Part shown: one piece after another, positions 1-8,103 of the stretch
Numbering within the stretch: position 1 is the stretch's first letter
How the letters are laid out: each line of letters starts with the position of its first letter
Made by a program: the position numbers and the translations under genes
The notes under the pieces: model-generated
Seen by the model: only the letters and a program-made list of their open reading frames with translations
Told to the model about the DNA's origin: nothing
Database searches by the model: none
DNA from: Bacillus halotolerans
GTDB lineage: Bacteria; Bacillota; Bacilli; Bacillales; Bacillaceae
Assembly: GCF_001517105.1 (NCBI RefSeq)
Contig: NZ_LPVF01000008.1
Location: 744,001 to 808,000 of the forward strand
DNA length: 64,000 nt
Direction: 5' to 3'

Positions 1-525
1 TTCCCCCTTCACGAAGTCATCATCCTCGACATACTGTCCAGCCGTATCGAAGCGTTTCTTTTCGTAAATCGCTTTATATTCAATATCCAGTTCATCCAGA
101 GCGGCAATCAGCGTTTCTTTAAAAGTGTAAATGCCTTTGCTGTACCATTGGAGCAGCAGGTACCCTTCATAATAATCAACGGTGACGCCGCCAATGCCGT
201 CGCCCTCACCGTTGAAGAGGCGGAAAGCCGATGTATCAGGCGCCGCAAAAAGATTTGTACGCGCTTGTACCGCTTTTGTTAATTTACTGAGGAAAAATGC
301 TTGGTCGATTTGTTCATTTTTATTGCGGGTAAGCGTCCAGCCGACCCCTTTGTTTTGCAGGCCGTAGTAGCCCCTTGCGAGAAACTCGCCGCTTTCAGAC
401 ACGACATCAACGAGGTCGCCTTCTTTGACGTGCCCCGCACTGCCGGTGAGAGCTTCCTTTTCGATCAGCGGATAGCCTTTTTTGATTTTTGCAGCATGTG
501 CTTGCTTTAGGGTGAGTAGCTTCAT
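1..525 (-). CDS. ywbD: Class I SAM-dependent rRNA methyltransferase, RlmI/YwbD type (3' part outside window)
   Basis: The gene starts at an ATG at 525, nine bases downstream of an AGAGGA ribosome-binding site, and runs off the left edge, so only about 175 N-terminal residues are present. These resemble the PUA domain and the start of the RNase H-like/linker region of the RlmI family (GSAGHVKEGDLVDVV, then ARGYYG). The SAM-binding Rossmann domain would lie outside the window. The family methylates 23S rRNA; a staphylococcal relative has been named RlmQ, but I cannot confirm the modified base from this fragment. It is divergent from ywbC, with about 120 bp between the two starts. The family call is fairly secure; the exact substrate is not. 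Confidence 0.8.
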   Translation of the reverse strand, partial: MKLLTLKQAHAAKIKKGYPLIEKEALTGSAGHVKEGDLVDVVSESGEFLARGYYGLQNKGVGWTLTRNKNEQIDQAFFLSKLTKAVQARTNLFAAPDTSAFRLFNGEGDGIGGVTVDYYEGYLLLQWYSKGIYTFKETLIAALDELDIEYKAIYEKKRFDTAGQYVEDDDFVKGE

Positions 526-588
526 ATATGTTCGTCCTCTTTCTGTTTGCTTTTTCTTATCGTACCACAAAACGCCAAGATGTCTTCA

Positions 589-617
589 TTGACAGAAAGG
601 AAAGGTTTTTCTACGAT
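589..617 (+). promoter_or_regulatory. SigA-type promoter of ywbC
   Basis: A perfect -35 box TTGACA (589-594) is followed after 17 bases by TACGAT (612-617). The ywbC start codon lies 30 bases further on. This is the best match to vegetative promoter consensus in the ywbD-ywbC gap. Confidence 0.7.
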
Positions 618-646
618 AGACAAAAAGAGTTTCTAGGAGGAACAGC

Positions 647-1027
647 ATGGCAAAACGAATTGACCATACAGGCATTATGGTAAGAGATATGAACGCGTCC
701 ATTTCATTTTATGAAGAGGTTCTCGGCATGAAATTGAAGGACCGCATCACTCATACGAACGGTATTATCGAGCTTGCTTTTCTAGGCTTTGAAGATGGTC
801 CGGAAACAGAAATCGAACTGATTCAAGGCTACAGCAGCGAGCTTCCCGCCGAAGGTAAAGTGCATCACATTGCCCTGCTGACTGATGATATCGCGGCCGA
901 ATATACAAAAGCGGAAAGAATGAATGCAAAATTTATCGACGAAGAGATCACAACACTTCCAAACGGGTATCGGTATTTTTATATCGAAGGTCCTGACGGC
1001 GAGTGGATAGAGTTCTTTCAGCGGTAA
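647..1027 (+). CDS. ywbC: Glyoxalase I family protein (methylglyoxal detoxification)
   Basis: A 126-residue vicinal-oxygen-chelate fold protein. The N-terminal half opens with an IDHTGIMVRDM segment, whose His is a probable metal ligand. The second half has VHHIALLTDDI, and the C-terminus has an EGPDGEWIEFFQ segment with a probable metal-binding Glu. Its length is typical of single-domain glyoxalases. In B. subtilis the orthologue has been described as GlxA, a bacillithiol-dependent glyoxalase I converting the methylglyoxal hemithioacetal. An AGGAGG site lies 8 bases before the ATG. The gene is monocistronic, with its own promoter and a terminator shared with ywbB. Confidence 0.88.
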   Translation: MAKRIDHTGIMVRDMNASISFYEEVLGMKLKDRITHTNGIIELAFLGFEDGPETEIELIQGYSSELPAEGKVHHIALLTDDIAAEYTKAERMNAKFIDEEITTLPNGYRYFYIEGPDGEWIEFFQR

Positions 1028-1030
1028 GAA

Positions 1031-1066
1031 AAAAGAACGTATCTCTGTTTAGGGGTACGTTCTTTT
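1031..1066. terminator. Bidirectional terminator between ywbC and ywbB
   Basis: The inverted repeat AAGAACGTA / TACGTTCTT has a T-run on the plus strand and an A-run at the other side. It therefore serves ywbC and, in reverse, the convergent ywbB. Confidence 0.8.
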
Positions 1067-1067
1067 C

Positions 1068-1745
1068 TTATCTATACCAATTCATATACGTAGTTTCATC
1101 GCAAAACATGGCCTCCCAGCCCATACGCTGAACCATGTCATGAATGTTTTCATCTTTCGCAAGAAAAACATTCATGAATGAGTCATATACACTCATAAAT
1201 ACAAAATCCATTTTCTCATCAGTCAAAATGAGCTCTGCGGCGGCTTCATCAAGAACCGTCCGCAAGTTAGCCTCAGTTGTGTCCAGAAAGCCGCTGTTTT
1301 CCACAATTGGTTCTGAGTAATAAAACCGATTGGAGCCGTTGTAACGAAGCACTTTTACCAAACCGGGAATATGAAAATTTGAAATATGGTCCTCACTGGG
1401 ATAAAAGAGATCTCCTTTTAAGTTCGCATGTAAAAGTTCAGCCAAATCCTCTCTCGCGTACTCATCCCTTAAAGCAAATATCGATGTCTTCAAAGCCAGC
1501 GCCAGCTCTGCATGTGTTTGGAATCCGCATGAAGACATGATCTCTTTCCATGTAACTGCTTTTCCTTTTTCCCTTACTTCTTGATCATTTGGATAAATAT
1601 GCTCATACTCATTTTTTCTCTTAGCTTTTTCCCACCCTTCAGGCATTTGAATAAAAGGAGAAAATAAAATAGCAGCTGATGTATATTCAACTGGTATTTG
1701 TTTTAAGATTGGTGATTCGTCATCTAACCATATGTATTCTAGCAT
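1068..1745 (-). CDS. ywbB: Conserved protein YwbB, function unknown
   Basis: A predicted 225-residue soluble acidic protein rich in aromatic residues, with no signal peptide or membrane segment. I recognise no catalytic motif. I chose the ATG at 1745 over the in-frame ATG at 1772 because a purine-rich GGGGTG stretch precedes it and 225 residues matches the length I remember for the B. subtilis protein. The 9-residue longer form cannot be excluded. It is convergent with ywbC and lies downstream of ywbA on the same strand, separated from it by an inverted repeat. The sequence itself gives no functional clue. Confidence 0.7.
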   Translation of the reverse strand: MLEYIWLDDESPILKQIPVEYTSAAILFSPFIQMPEGWEKAKRKNEYEHIYPNDQEVREKGKAVTWKEIMSSCGFQTHAELALALKTSIFALRDEYAREDLAELLHANLKGDLFYPSEDHISNFHIPGLVKVLRYNGSNRFYYSEPIVENSGFLDTTEANLRTVLDEAAAELILTDEKMDFVFMSVYDSFMNVFLAKDENIHDMVQRMGWEAMFCDETTYMNWYR

Positions 1746-1790
1746 GCGCACCCCATTTACATATTCTAACATTTACTCATAGTTGATAGA

Positions 1791-1821
1791 AGATCATCAG
1801 CCCTTTAACAGCTGATGATCT
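1791..1821 (-). terminator. Inverted repeat after ywbA, probable terminator
   Basis: AGATCATCAG (1791-1800) pairs with its complement at 1811-1821 around a short loop. The U-run on the ywbA transcript is weak (TCTTCTAT), so termination efficiency is uncertain. Confidence 0.5.
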
Positions 1822-1833
1822 ATTACAGCTACA

Positions 1834-3168
1834 TCACGTCACATTTTTATCCCCGGATTCAACCGCACTCTCTTCCTTCCATTTTTGATGATCCCATATT
1901 CTGAAAAACGGATAGTAGAGAGCACATGTAATGAGCAGGTTCACCAGCTGCATGACCGCTCCCGATACTTTTCCGCCTGTCGCCAGGTACCCTGATATGA
2001 GCGGCGGCATGGTCCATGGCACGGCGATTCCGGCGGGCCTTGCCACCAGTCCTGTGCTCATGCCGATATAAGTGGCGGTAATGGTGAGGAGCGGGGCTAT
2101 GATGAAGGGAACGATAAGGAGCGGGTTCATCACAATCGGCATGCCGAAAATGATCGGCTCGTTGATGTTAAATAGCGCAGGACCAATCCCTAATCGGCCG
2201 AGCTGCTTCATCTGTTTGCTCCGGGACCGCACAAGCATTGTGAGTACAAGCGCCAGCGTTGCTCCACTTCCGCCGACATTGATCCAAATTTGAAAAAACT
2301 GAGTCGTAAAAATACTCGGCAGCGCCTCGCCCGCTTGAAACGCGAGACGGTTTGCATCCATCGCGCCATACCAAATCGGCGCCATAATACCGCCGATGAT
2401 CGAAGCGCCGTGAATGCCGCACGCCCAAAGCAGCATTTGCACGAATTCAGCGATCAGACTCCCTCCGAGGCTGCCGCCAAGGATGGAAAGCGGCGTGCCG
2501 AGCAGGTCTCCGACGACATTGTGCAGGCTTTGAAAAGGCGTCATTTCAATCAGAAGACGCGCCAGCCATATAAGAAATACGATAATAAAGCCGGGAATCA
2601 GCGCGACAAATGATTTGCTTACCGCCGGCGGCACGCCGTCAGGCATGTTAAACACAATATTTTTTTGAATGATGTACCGGTAGACTTCAGTCGAAAACAA
2701 GGCGATGATCATGGCGACAAACAGTCCCTTGCTGCCGAGCAATGTAATGGGAATTCCGCCTCCAACCATGATTGATTCTGTTGAGCCATCCGGCGTAAAA
2801 GGCACCTCGAACGGCGTTGCCAATAAGAAGGCTGCAATTGAAATCGCTCCGGCCGACAGGGCATCAACACCGTAGCTTTCCGCCAGCCGATAGGCGATCC
2901 CGAAAGCCGCAATCATTGCCATAATATCGAATGAAGCATTGACAGGATAGCCAAGCTTATCCGCCCACTGTTCCCCAAACACACTCGCCATAAAATCAGC
3001 ATAACCGGGAATCGGCAGGCTAGTTAAAATCAAAAAGACAGAACCGATAATAATCAGCGGCATGGTCAAAACAATGCCGTCACGCAAAGCGCTGAGATGC
3101 CGCTGCCCGGCAATTTTCCCAGCGACAGGCATGATTTTTTCTTCCATCACCCGAGTGAATGCGCTCAT
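1834..3168 (-). CDS. ywbA: PTS EIIC component, cellobiose/lichenan (Lac) family
   Basis: A 444-residue polytopic membrane protein of the EIIC-Lac/cellobiose family. It would translocate a sugar that is phosphorylated by separate IIA and IIB partners. It is a close paralogue of LicC in this window: both begin with an [21 protein letters not shown] segment and share the [11 protein letters not shown] and NINEPIIFG(M)P motifs, the latter a hallmark of EIIC substrate sites. No IIA or IIB gene adjoins it, so it probably borrows LicA/LicB or other subunits (inference). The upstream region carries a perfect cre and a LicR-like operator spaced exactly as at the lic promoter. The probable substrate is an oligo-beta-glucoside, but this is not shown. 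Confidence 0.85.
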   Translation of the reverse strand: MSAFTRVMEEKIMPVAGKIAGQRHLSALRDGIVLTMPLIIIGSVFLILTSLPIPGYADFMASVFGEQWADKLGYPVNASFDIMAMIAAFGIAYRLAESYGVDALSAGAISIAAFLLATPFEVPFTPDGSTESIMVGGGIPITLLGSKGLFVAMIIALFSTEVYRYIIQKNIVFNMPDGVPPAVSKSFVALIPGFIIVFLIWLARLLIEMTPFQSLHNVVGDLLGTPLSILGGSLGGSLIAEFVQMLLWACGIHGASIIGGIMAPIWYGAMDANRLAFQAGEALPSIFTTQFFQIWINVGGSGATLALVLTMLVRSRSKQMKQLGRLGIGPALFNINEPIIFGMPIVMNPLLIVPFIIAPLLTITATYIGMSTGLVARPAGIAVPWTMPPLISGYLATGGKVSGAVMQLVNLLITCALYYPFFRIWDHQKWKEESAVESGDKNVT

Positions 3169-3232
3169 CTGAAAAGCCCCCTTTTTTCACTGCTTTGTAA
3201 ACAACCTTTGCAATGTTTTCTTTATCTTATTT

Positions 3233-3246
3233 TGAAAACGCTTACA
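3233..3246 (-). promoter_or_regulatory. cre (CcpA site) upstream of ywbA
   Basis: TGTAAGCGTTTTCA on the minus strand matches the cre consensus TGWAANCGNTNWCA at every position. It lies about 65 bases before the ywbA start codon, so glucose repression through CcpA is expected. Confidence 0.75.
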
Positions 3247-3261
3247 AATTCATGCGGAAAA

Positions 3262-3283
3262 TTTCCTCTTTCTGCGGAAAAAA
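3262..3283 (-). promoter_or_regulatory. LicR-like operator upstream of ywbA
   Basis: The minus strand reads TTTTTTCCG, seven bases, then AGGAAA. The lic promoter has TTTTTTCCG, seven bases, then CGGAAA. In both cases the cre begins at base 38 counted from the first T. The common arrangement suggests recognition by the same PRD activator; binding itself is inference. Confidence 0.55.
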
Positions 3284-3333
3284 TCTGTATTCTTCTGAAC
3301 AACCCTGTCAATGAAAAAATCTTTCCTTCTTAT

Positions 3334-3360
3334 TATCAAAATCACATTTTCCTCCGATAT
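3334..3360 (+). promoter_or_regulatory. Possible SigD promoter of epr
   Basis: TCCGATAT (3353-3360) matches seven of eight positions of the SigD -10 element GCCGATAT. The -35 at the required spacing (TATC, 3334-3337) is poor. epr is reported to be SigD-dependent in B. subtilis, which supports the assignment. Confidence 0.5.
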
Positions 3361-3394
3361 ATATATCAAACATCATAGAAAAAGGAGAAGAACC

Positions 3395-5332
3395 ATGAAA
3401 AACACGTTTTGCAAACTTGTTGTATCAGTCACTCTGTTTTTCAGTTTTCTCGCCCTTGGGCCTCTTGCACATGCAGAAACCAGCAGCGAGAAAGAGGTCA
3501 TTGTGGTCTATAAAAACACAGACGGCAAGGAAACCGTTCTGGACAGTGATGCTGAGGTTGAACAGCAGTATCAGCATCTTCCGGCGGTAGCTGTTACAGC
3601 AGATCCAGAGACAGTAAAAGAATTCAAACAGGATCCTGATATTTTGTATGTCGAAAACAATGTCACGTTCACCGCAGCGGACAATACAGACCTCAAAGTA
3701 CTGTCAGAGAACGCCGACACCTCTGACAACTTCGAGCAATGGAATCTTGAACCGATTCAGGTCAAACAGGCTTGGAAGGAGGGGCTGACAGGCAAAAACG
3801 TCAAAATCGCTGTCATTGACAGCGGGATCTCCCCCCACGACGACCTGTCGATTTCCGGCGGGTACTCAGCTGTCAGTTACACCTCTTCTTACAAAGACGA
3901 TAACGGCCACGGAACACATGTCGCCGGGATTATCGGCGCTAAGCATAACGGCTACGGAATTGACGGCATCGCACCGGAAGCACAAATATATGCGGTTAAA
4001 GCGCTGGATCAGAACGGCTCGGGAGATCTTCAAGGTCTTCTCAAAGGGATCGACTGGTCGATAGCGAATGGAATGGATATCGTCAATATGAGCCTTGGCA
4101 CGTCTTCAGACAGCCAGATTCTTCATGACGCCATGGACAAAGCATATGAAAAAGGCGTACTGCTCGTTGCCGCAAGCGGAAATGAAGGAAACGGGAAGCC
4201 AGTAAATTACCCGGCGGCATACAGCAGTGTCGTTGCAGTGTCAGCAACAGATCAACACAATCAGCTCGCAGCCTTTTCAACAACAGGAAATCAAGTTGAA
4301 TTTTCAGCACCGGGAACAGACATCACGAGCACGTATTTACATCAATATTACGCGACGGGAAGCGGCACATCCCAAGCGACACCGCACGCCGCTGCCATGT
4401 TTGCGTTATTAAAACAGCGTGATCCTGGCAACACGAACGTGCAGCTTCGCGCCCTCATGCAGAAAAACATCGTTGATCTCGGAATTACGGGCCGCGATCA
4501 GCAATTCGGCTATGGCCTGATCCGGTATAAAGCCCAGCAGGCAGATAAAGCGTACGCGGCGGCTGAGCAAGCGGTCAAAAAAGCCGAACAGACAAAAACA
4601 CAAGCCGATATCGACAAAGCGAAAAAGCTCGTCAGCAAGCTGCCGAATTCCAGCGCCAAAAAAGCTTTGCAAAAAAGACTGGATAACGTTCAGGCATACA
4701 GAAATGTAAAAGACGCGAAGGACAAAGCGGCAAAGGCAGAAAAGTATAAAACCCAGCAAACCGTTGATACAGCACAAGCCGCGATCAACAAACTGCCGAA
4801 CGGCACGGATAAAAAGAACCTGCAAAAACGGTTAGATCAGGTCAAGCGCTATATCGCATCAAAGCAAGCAAAGGACAAAGTCGCCAAAGCGGAAAAAAGC
4901 AAAAAGAAAACAGATGTCGGCAGCGCTCAATCGGCAGTTAACAAGCTTCCGGCAGGCTCAGAAAAAACGTCCCTGCAGAAGCGTCTCAACAAAGTGAAAA
5001 GCAGCAATGTAAAAACGGCGCAGCAATCAGTCGCCGCAGCGGAAAAGAAATCAACTGACGCAAACGCGGCGAAAGCCCAAAAGGCCGTCAATGAACTTCA
5101 GTCCGGAAAAGACAAAACGTCATTGCAAAAACGGTTAGATAAAGTGAAGAAAAAAGTGGCGGCAGCTGAAGCCAAAAAAGTCGAAACGGCCAAAGCCAAA
5201 GTGAAAAAAGCGGAAAAAGACAAGACAAAAAAATCAAAAACAGCCGCTCAGTCCGCAGTCAATCAATTAAAAGCATCCCATGAAAAAACAAAGCTGCAAA
5301 AACGGCTGAACGCCGTTAAGCCGAAGAAATAA
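3395..5332 (+). CDS. epr: Minor extracellular serine protease Epr (subtilisin family)
   Basis: A 645-residue secreted protease starting at the ATG at 3395 behind AAAGGAG. A signal peptide (about 1-27, ending AHA) is followed by an inhibitor-type propeptide to about residue 103. The subtilase domain has its catalytic triad at Asp142 (VIDSGIS), His172 (GHGTHVAG) and Ser326 (GTSQATP). The C-terminal third, from about residue 395, is a Lys/Ala-rich region of about five imperfect 40-50-residue repeats, each ending in a variant of LQKRLDKVK. It is predicted to be helical and strongly basic, and probably binds the cell surface. The length matches the 645 residues I recall for Epr. The gene is monocistronic, with a strong terminator. 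Confidence 0.97.
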   Translation: MKNTFCKLVVSVTLFFSFLALGPLAHAETSSEKEVIVVYKNTDGKETVLDSDAEVEQQYQHLPAVAVTADPETVKEFKQDPDILYVENNVTFTAADNTDLKVLSENADTSDNFEQWNLEPIQVKQAWKEGLTGKNVKIAVIDSGISPHDDLSISGGYSAVSYTSSYKDDNGHGTHVAGIIGAKHNGYGIDGIAPEAQIYAVKALDQNGSGDLQGLLKGIDWSIANGMDIVNMSLGTSSDSQILHDAMDKAYEKGVLLVAASGNEGNGKPVNYPAAYSSVVAVSATDQHNQLAAFSTTGNQVEFSAPGTDITSTYLHQYYATGSGTSQATPHAAAMFALLKQRDPGNTNVQLRALMQKNIVDLGITGRDQQFGYGLIRYKAQQADKAYAAAEQAVKKAEQTKTQADIDKAKKLVSKLPNSSAKKALQKRLDNVQAYRNVKDAKDKAAKAEKYKTQQTVDTAQAAINKLPNGTDKKNLQKRLDQVKRYIASKQAKDKVAKAEKSKKKTDVGSAQSAVNKLPAGSEKTSLQKRLNKVKSSNVKTAQQSVAAAEKKSTDANAAKAQKAVNELQSGKDKTSLQKRLDKVKKKVAAAEAKKVETAKAKVKKAEKDKTKKSKTAAQSAVNQLKASHEKTKLQKRLNAVKPKK

Positions 5333-5335
5333 TTG

Positions 5336-5377
5336 AAAAAACCTTTAAGACAAGTGTTACGTCTTAAAGGTTTTTTC
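5336..5377 (+). terminator. epr terminator
   Basis: AAAAACCTTTAAGAC and its complement form a long stem around a 9-base loop, followed by a run of six T residues. Confidence 0.85.
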
Positions 5378-5435
5378 ATCTGTTAAACTGTGTACGCAAC
5401 CTTTTTCCCATTTGCTTCACAGGCTTTTCATACTA

Positions 5436-5464
5436 TTGCTATCCTGCTGTGAACAGCATAAAAT
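5436..5464 (+). promoter_or_regulatory. Probable promoter of sacXY
   Basis: TTGCTA (5436-5441), a 17-base spacer and TAAAAT (5459-5464) lie about 35 bases upstream of the RAT. The leader before sacX would be about 300 nt. Confidence 0.5.
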
Positions 5465-5497
5465 GAACGTTATTACAGATATCAACTGCATATTGCG

Positions 5498-5525
5498 GGA
5501 TTGTGACTGGCAAGCAGGCAAGACC
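5498..5525 (+). promoter_or_regulatory. RAT antiterminator target in the sacXY leader
   Basis: The segment GGATTGTGACTGG..AGCAGGCAAGACC matches the ribonucleic antiterminator consensus bound by SacY/SacT/LicT-type proteins (compare the known GGATTGTTACTG...GCAGGCAAAACC). It lies upstream of sacX, so SacY or SacT can act on its own operon. A RAT plus a distant palindrome has been reported for sacXY in B. subtilis, and both elements are visible here. Confidence 0.85.
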
Positions 5526-5634
5526 CAACGATGCAAAGGGAGTATTAGTGCCTAGAAAAAGAAAGGCATTTTAACTCTTCTTTTCGTGTTGGGCTCGTAA
5601 CGGCGCCAATGACATTTCTGCTTTATATGTTTCG

Positions 5635-5666
5635 TATGCCCCGTCACCCGACGAGGGCATTTTTTG
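5635..5666 (+). terminator. Leader palindrome/terminator before sacX
   Basis: ATGCCCCGTC and GACGAGGGCAT form a strong stem with an ACCC loop followed by six T residues. It lies about 110 bases downstream of the RAT and 110 bases upstream of sacX. It is the probable conditional terminator (the 'distant palindrome'). CCCAACG next to the RAT can also pair with CGTGTTGGG near 5590. Confidence 0.75.
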
Positions 5667-5776
5667 ACGGCTCTGCACGCTTTACATTTTTCTCACTTTT
5701 TTCATTTTGATTGTCAACTTTTCATTTGATACGATGAACAAGCCGACTTTTCTTCAACAGAGGAGGTTTTTATTGT

Positions 5777-7156
5777 TTGCAAAAAGAAATTGCGAAAGAA
5801 TTATTGCTCCTCGCAGGAGGAAAAAGCAACATTATCAGCATCAGCCACTGTACAACTCGTCTTCGTTTTGAAGTAAAGGATGAAACAAGAATCGACATAC
5901 GTGCTATTGAGAATCTGCAAGGTGTGCAGGGCACCTTTTTCAGATATGGCCTGTTCCAGATTATTTTTGGGGCGGGTATCGTCAACAAAATTTATAAAGA
6001 AGTCGTTTGTGTGTGGGAGGCAGCGCCTTCTGAAGAGGCTGTTCAAGAGAAACATGCCAGACGCAAACTGAACCCCGTCACAACATTTGCTAAAACGCTG
6101 TCCGATATTTTCATGCCGATTATCCCGGCGATAACAGCAAACGGTTTGCTCATGGGGCTGATCGGCATGATTCAGGTCTTTCACTGGTTCTCTGCCGATA
6201 GCCCGTGGATCAAAATGCTGGATCTCGTGTCAAGCACCGCCTTTATTCTGCTGCCGATTTTGGTTGGCTTCAGTGCCGCCAGACAATTTGGCAGCAACCC
6301 ATTTTTAGGGGCATTGATAGGAGGGCTTCTGACTCATCCTGATTTGCTTGATCCATCCATGCTCGGCAGCAAAACCCCCGCTTCCTTGGACATATGGGGG
6401 CTGCACATTCCATTGATGGGCTATCAGGGCGCCATTATACCGATCCTTCTCTCCATTTATATCATGAGCAAAATTGAGAAGCTTTTAAAAACGATTGTGC
6501 CCAAGTCACTTGATGTCGTGATCATTCCCTTTATCACTGTGATGGTGACAGGGTGTCTCGCGCTGATTGTGATGAACCCCGCCGCAGCTATCATCGGCCA
6601 GGTCATTTCACAATCAATTGAATACATTTATCACCACGCGGGCATTGCTGCCGGAGCTCTTTTCGGGGGCATCTATTCCACTATCGTTCTATCAGGCTTG
6701 CATCATAGCTTTTATGCGATTGAAGCGACTTTGCTTGCTGACCCTCATGTGGGTGTGAACTTTTTGGTGCCGATATGGTCAATGGCGAATGTGGCGCAAG
6801 GCGGAGCAGGACTGGCGGTTTTCTTCAAAACGAAGCAGTCAGGCCTGAAGAAAATCGCGCTCCCCGCTTCCCTTACCGCGTTTTTAGGCATTGTGGAGCC
6901 AATTGTTTTCGGAGTAAATGTGAAGCTGATCCGCCCCTTTATCGGAGCCGCTATTGGAGGCGCTCTCGGCGGGGCGTATGTAGTTGGGGCACACGTCGTT
7001 TCGAATTCCTACGGACTGACCGGCATCCCGATGATTTCAATCGTGCTGCCGTTTGGCATTGCGAATTTTGTTCATTATATGATCGGTTTTTTGATCGCGG
7101 CCGTCTCTGCTTTTATAGCTACATTGTTTCTCGGGTTTAAAGAAGAGACAGAATAA
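5777..7156 (+). CDS. sacX: PTS EIIBC protein SacX, sucrose sensor negatively regulating SacY
   Basis: A 459-residue EIIBC permease of the sucrose/beta-glucoside family, starting at TTG 10 bases after AGGAGG. The N-terminal IIB domain carries the phosphorylatable Cys in SHCTTRLRF; the EIIC membrane domain follows from about residue 110. SacX is a low-efficiency sucrose permease that, in the absence of sucrose, phosphorylates and inactivates SacY. The gene sits in a two-gene operon with sacY, 52 bases apart, under RAT-type antitermination. The sequence closely matches the SacX I remember from strain 168. There is no IIA domain, as expected for this family. Confidence 0.96.
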   Translation: MQKEIAKELLLLAGGKSNIISISHCTTRLRFEVKDETRIDIRAIENLQGVQGTFFRYGLFQIIFGAGIVNKIYKEVVCVWEAAPSEEAVQEKHARRKLNPVTTFAKTLSDIFMPIIPAITANGLLMGLIGMIQVFHWFSADSPWIKMLDLVSSTAFILLPILVGFSAARQFGSNPFLGALIGGLLTHPDLLDPSMLGSKTPASLDIWGLHIPLMGYQGAIIPILLSIYIMSKIEKLLKTIVPKSLDVVIIPFITVMVTGCLALIVMNPAAAIIGQVISQSIEYIYHHAGIAAGALFGGIYSTIVLSGLHHSFYAIEATLLADPHVGVNFLVPIWSMANVAQGGAGLAVFFKTKQSGLKKIALPASLTAFLGIVEPIVFGVNVKLIRPFIGAAIGGALGGAYVVGAHVVSNSYGLTGIPMISIVLPFGIANFVHYMIGFLIAAVSAFIATLFLGFKEETE

Positions 7157-7208
7157 CTGGATTTATTCGATTTCATTCATAAAACGGGGGATGAAAGGAC
7201 AAAAAGCT

Positions 7209-8051
7209 ATGAAAATTAAAAGAATATTAAATCATAATGCAATCGTCGTAAAGGATCAAAATGAAGAGAAGATTCTCTTAGGTGCAGGAATTGCGTTCGA
7301 CAAAAGAAAAAATGATATTGTTGATCCGTCTAAAATCGAAAAAACATTCGTCAGAAAAGATACACCTGACTATAAACAATTCGAAGAGATTTTAGAAACA
7401 TTGCCGGAAGACCATATTCAAATCTCCGAGCAAATTATTTCCCATGCTGAACAAGAACTGAACATCAAAATCAACGAACGGATTCACGTTGCGTTTTCAG
7501 ACCACCTCTCATTTGCGATCGAACGCCTGAGCAACGGGATGGTCATCAAAAATCCGTTGCTGAATGAGATCAAAGTTCTTTATCCGAAGGAATTCCAAAT
7601 CGGCATGTGGGCTAGAGCGCTGATTAAAGAGAAACTGGGCATTGAGATTCCTGAGGATGAAATCGGCAATATCGCCATGCACATTCACACAGCGAGAAAC
7701 AACGCCGGCGACATGACACAGACACTTGATATTACAACGATGATCCGTGATATTATCGGCATTATTGAAACCCAGCTGTCGATCAACATTGTGGAGGATA
7801 CCATTTCTTACGAAAGGCTCGTGACCCATTTGCGCTTTGCCATTCAGCATATCAAAGCAGGCGAAACCATTTACGAGCTGGATTCAGAAATGATCGCCAT
7901 CATTAAAGAAAGATTCAAGGATGCTTTCCTATGCGCCAAAAGCATCGGCACATTTGTGAAAAAAGAATACGGCTTTGAATTTCCTGAAAAAGAATTGTGC
8001 TATATCGCCATGCATATTCAGCGCTTTTATCATCGGTCAGTGGCCCGCTGA
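7209..8051 (+). CDS. sacY: Transcriptional antiterminator SacY (BglG/LicT family)
   Basis: A 280-residue RNA-binding antiterminator. The N-terminal co-antiterminator domain (about 1-55: [13 protein letters not shown], then ILLGAGIAF) binds RAT hairpins. Two PRD domains follow, with phosphorylation-site His residues in SDHLSFAI and MHIHTAR (PRD1) and at LVTHLRF and MHIQRF (PRD2). At high sucrose, unphosphorylated SacY prevents termination ahead of sacB and of its own operon. I chose the ATG at 7209 because AAAGGA lies 9 bases upstream; an ATG at 7191 in the same frame has no good site and would add six residues. Confidence 0.97.
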   Translation: MKIKRILNHNAIVVKDQNEEKILLGAGIAFDKRKNDIVDPSKIEKTFVRKDTPDYKQFEEILETLPEDHIQISEQIISHAEQELNIKINERIHVAFSDHLSFAIERLSNGMVIKNPLLNEIKVLYPKEFQIGMWARALIKEKLGIEIPEDEIGNIAMHIHTARNNAGDMTQTLDITTMIRDIIGIIETQLSINIVEDTISYERLVTHLRFAIQHIKAGETIYELDSEMIAIIKERFKDAFLCAKSIGTFVKKEYGFEFPEKELCYIAMHIQRFYHRSVAR

Positions 8052-8056
8052 CAAAC

Positions 8057-8094
8057 AAAAAAACGCTTTTGATCATCTCAAAAGCGTTTTTTTC
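8057..8094. terminator. Bidirectional terminator between sacY and gspA
   Basis: AAAAACGCTTTTGA and TCAAAAGCGTTTTT form a near-perfect stem with A- and T-runs at both ends. It separates convergent sacY and gspA. Confidence 0.85.
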
Positions 8095-8103
8095 ATATAT
8101 AGA

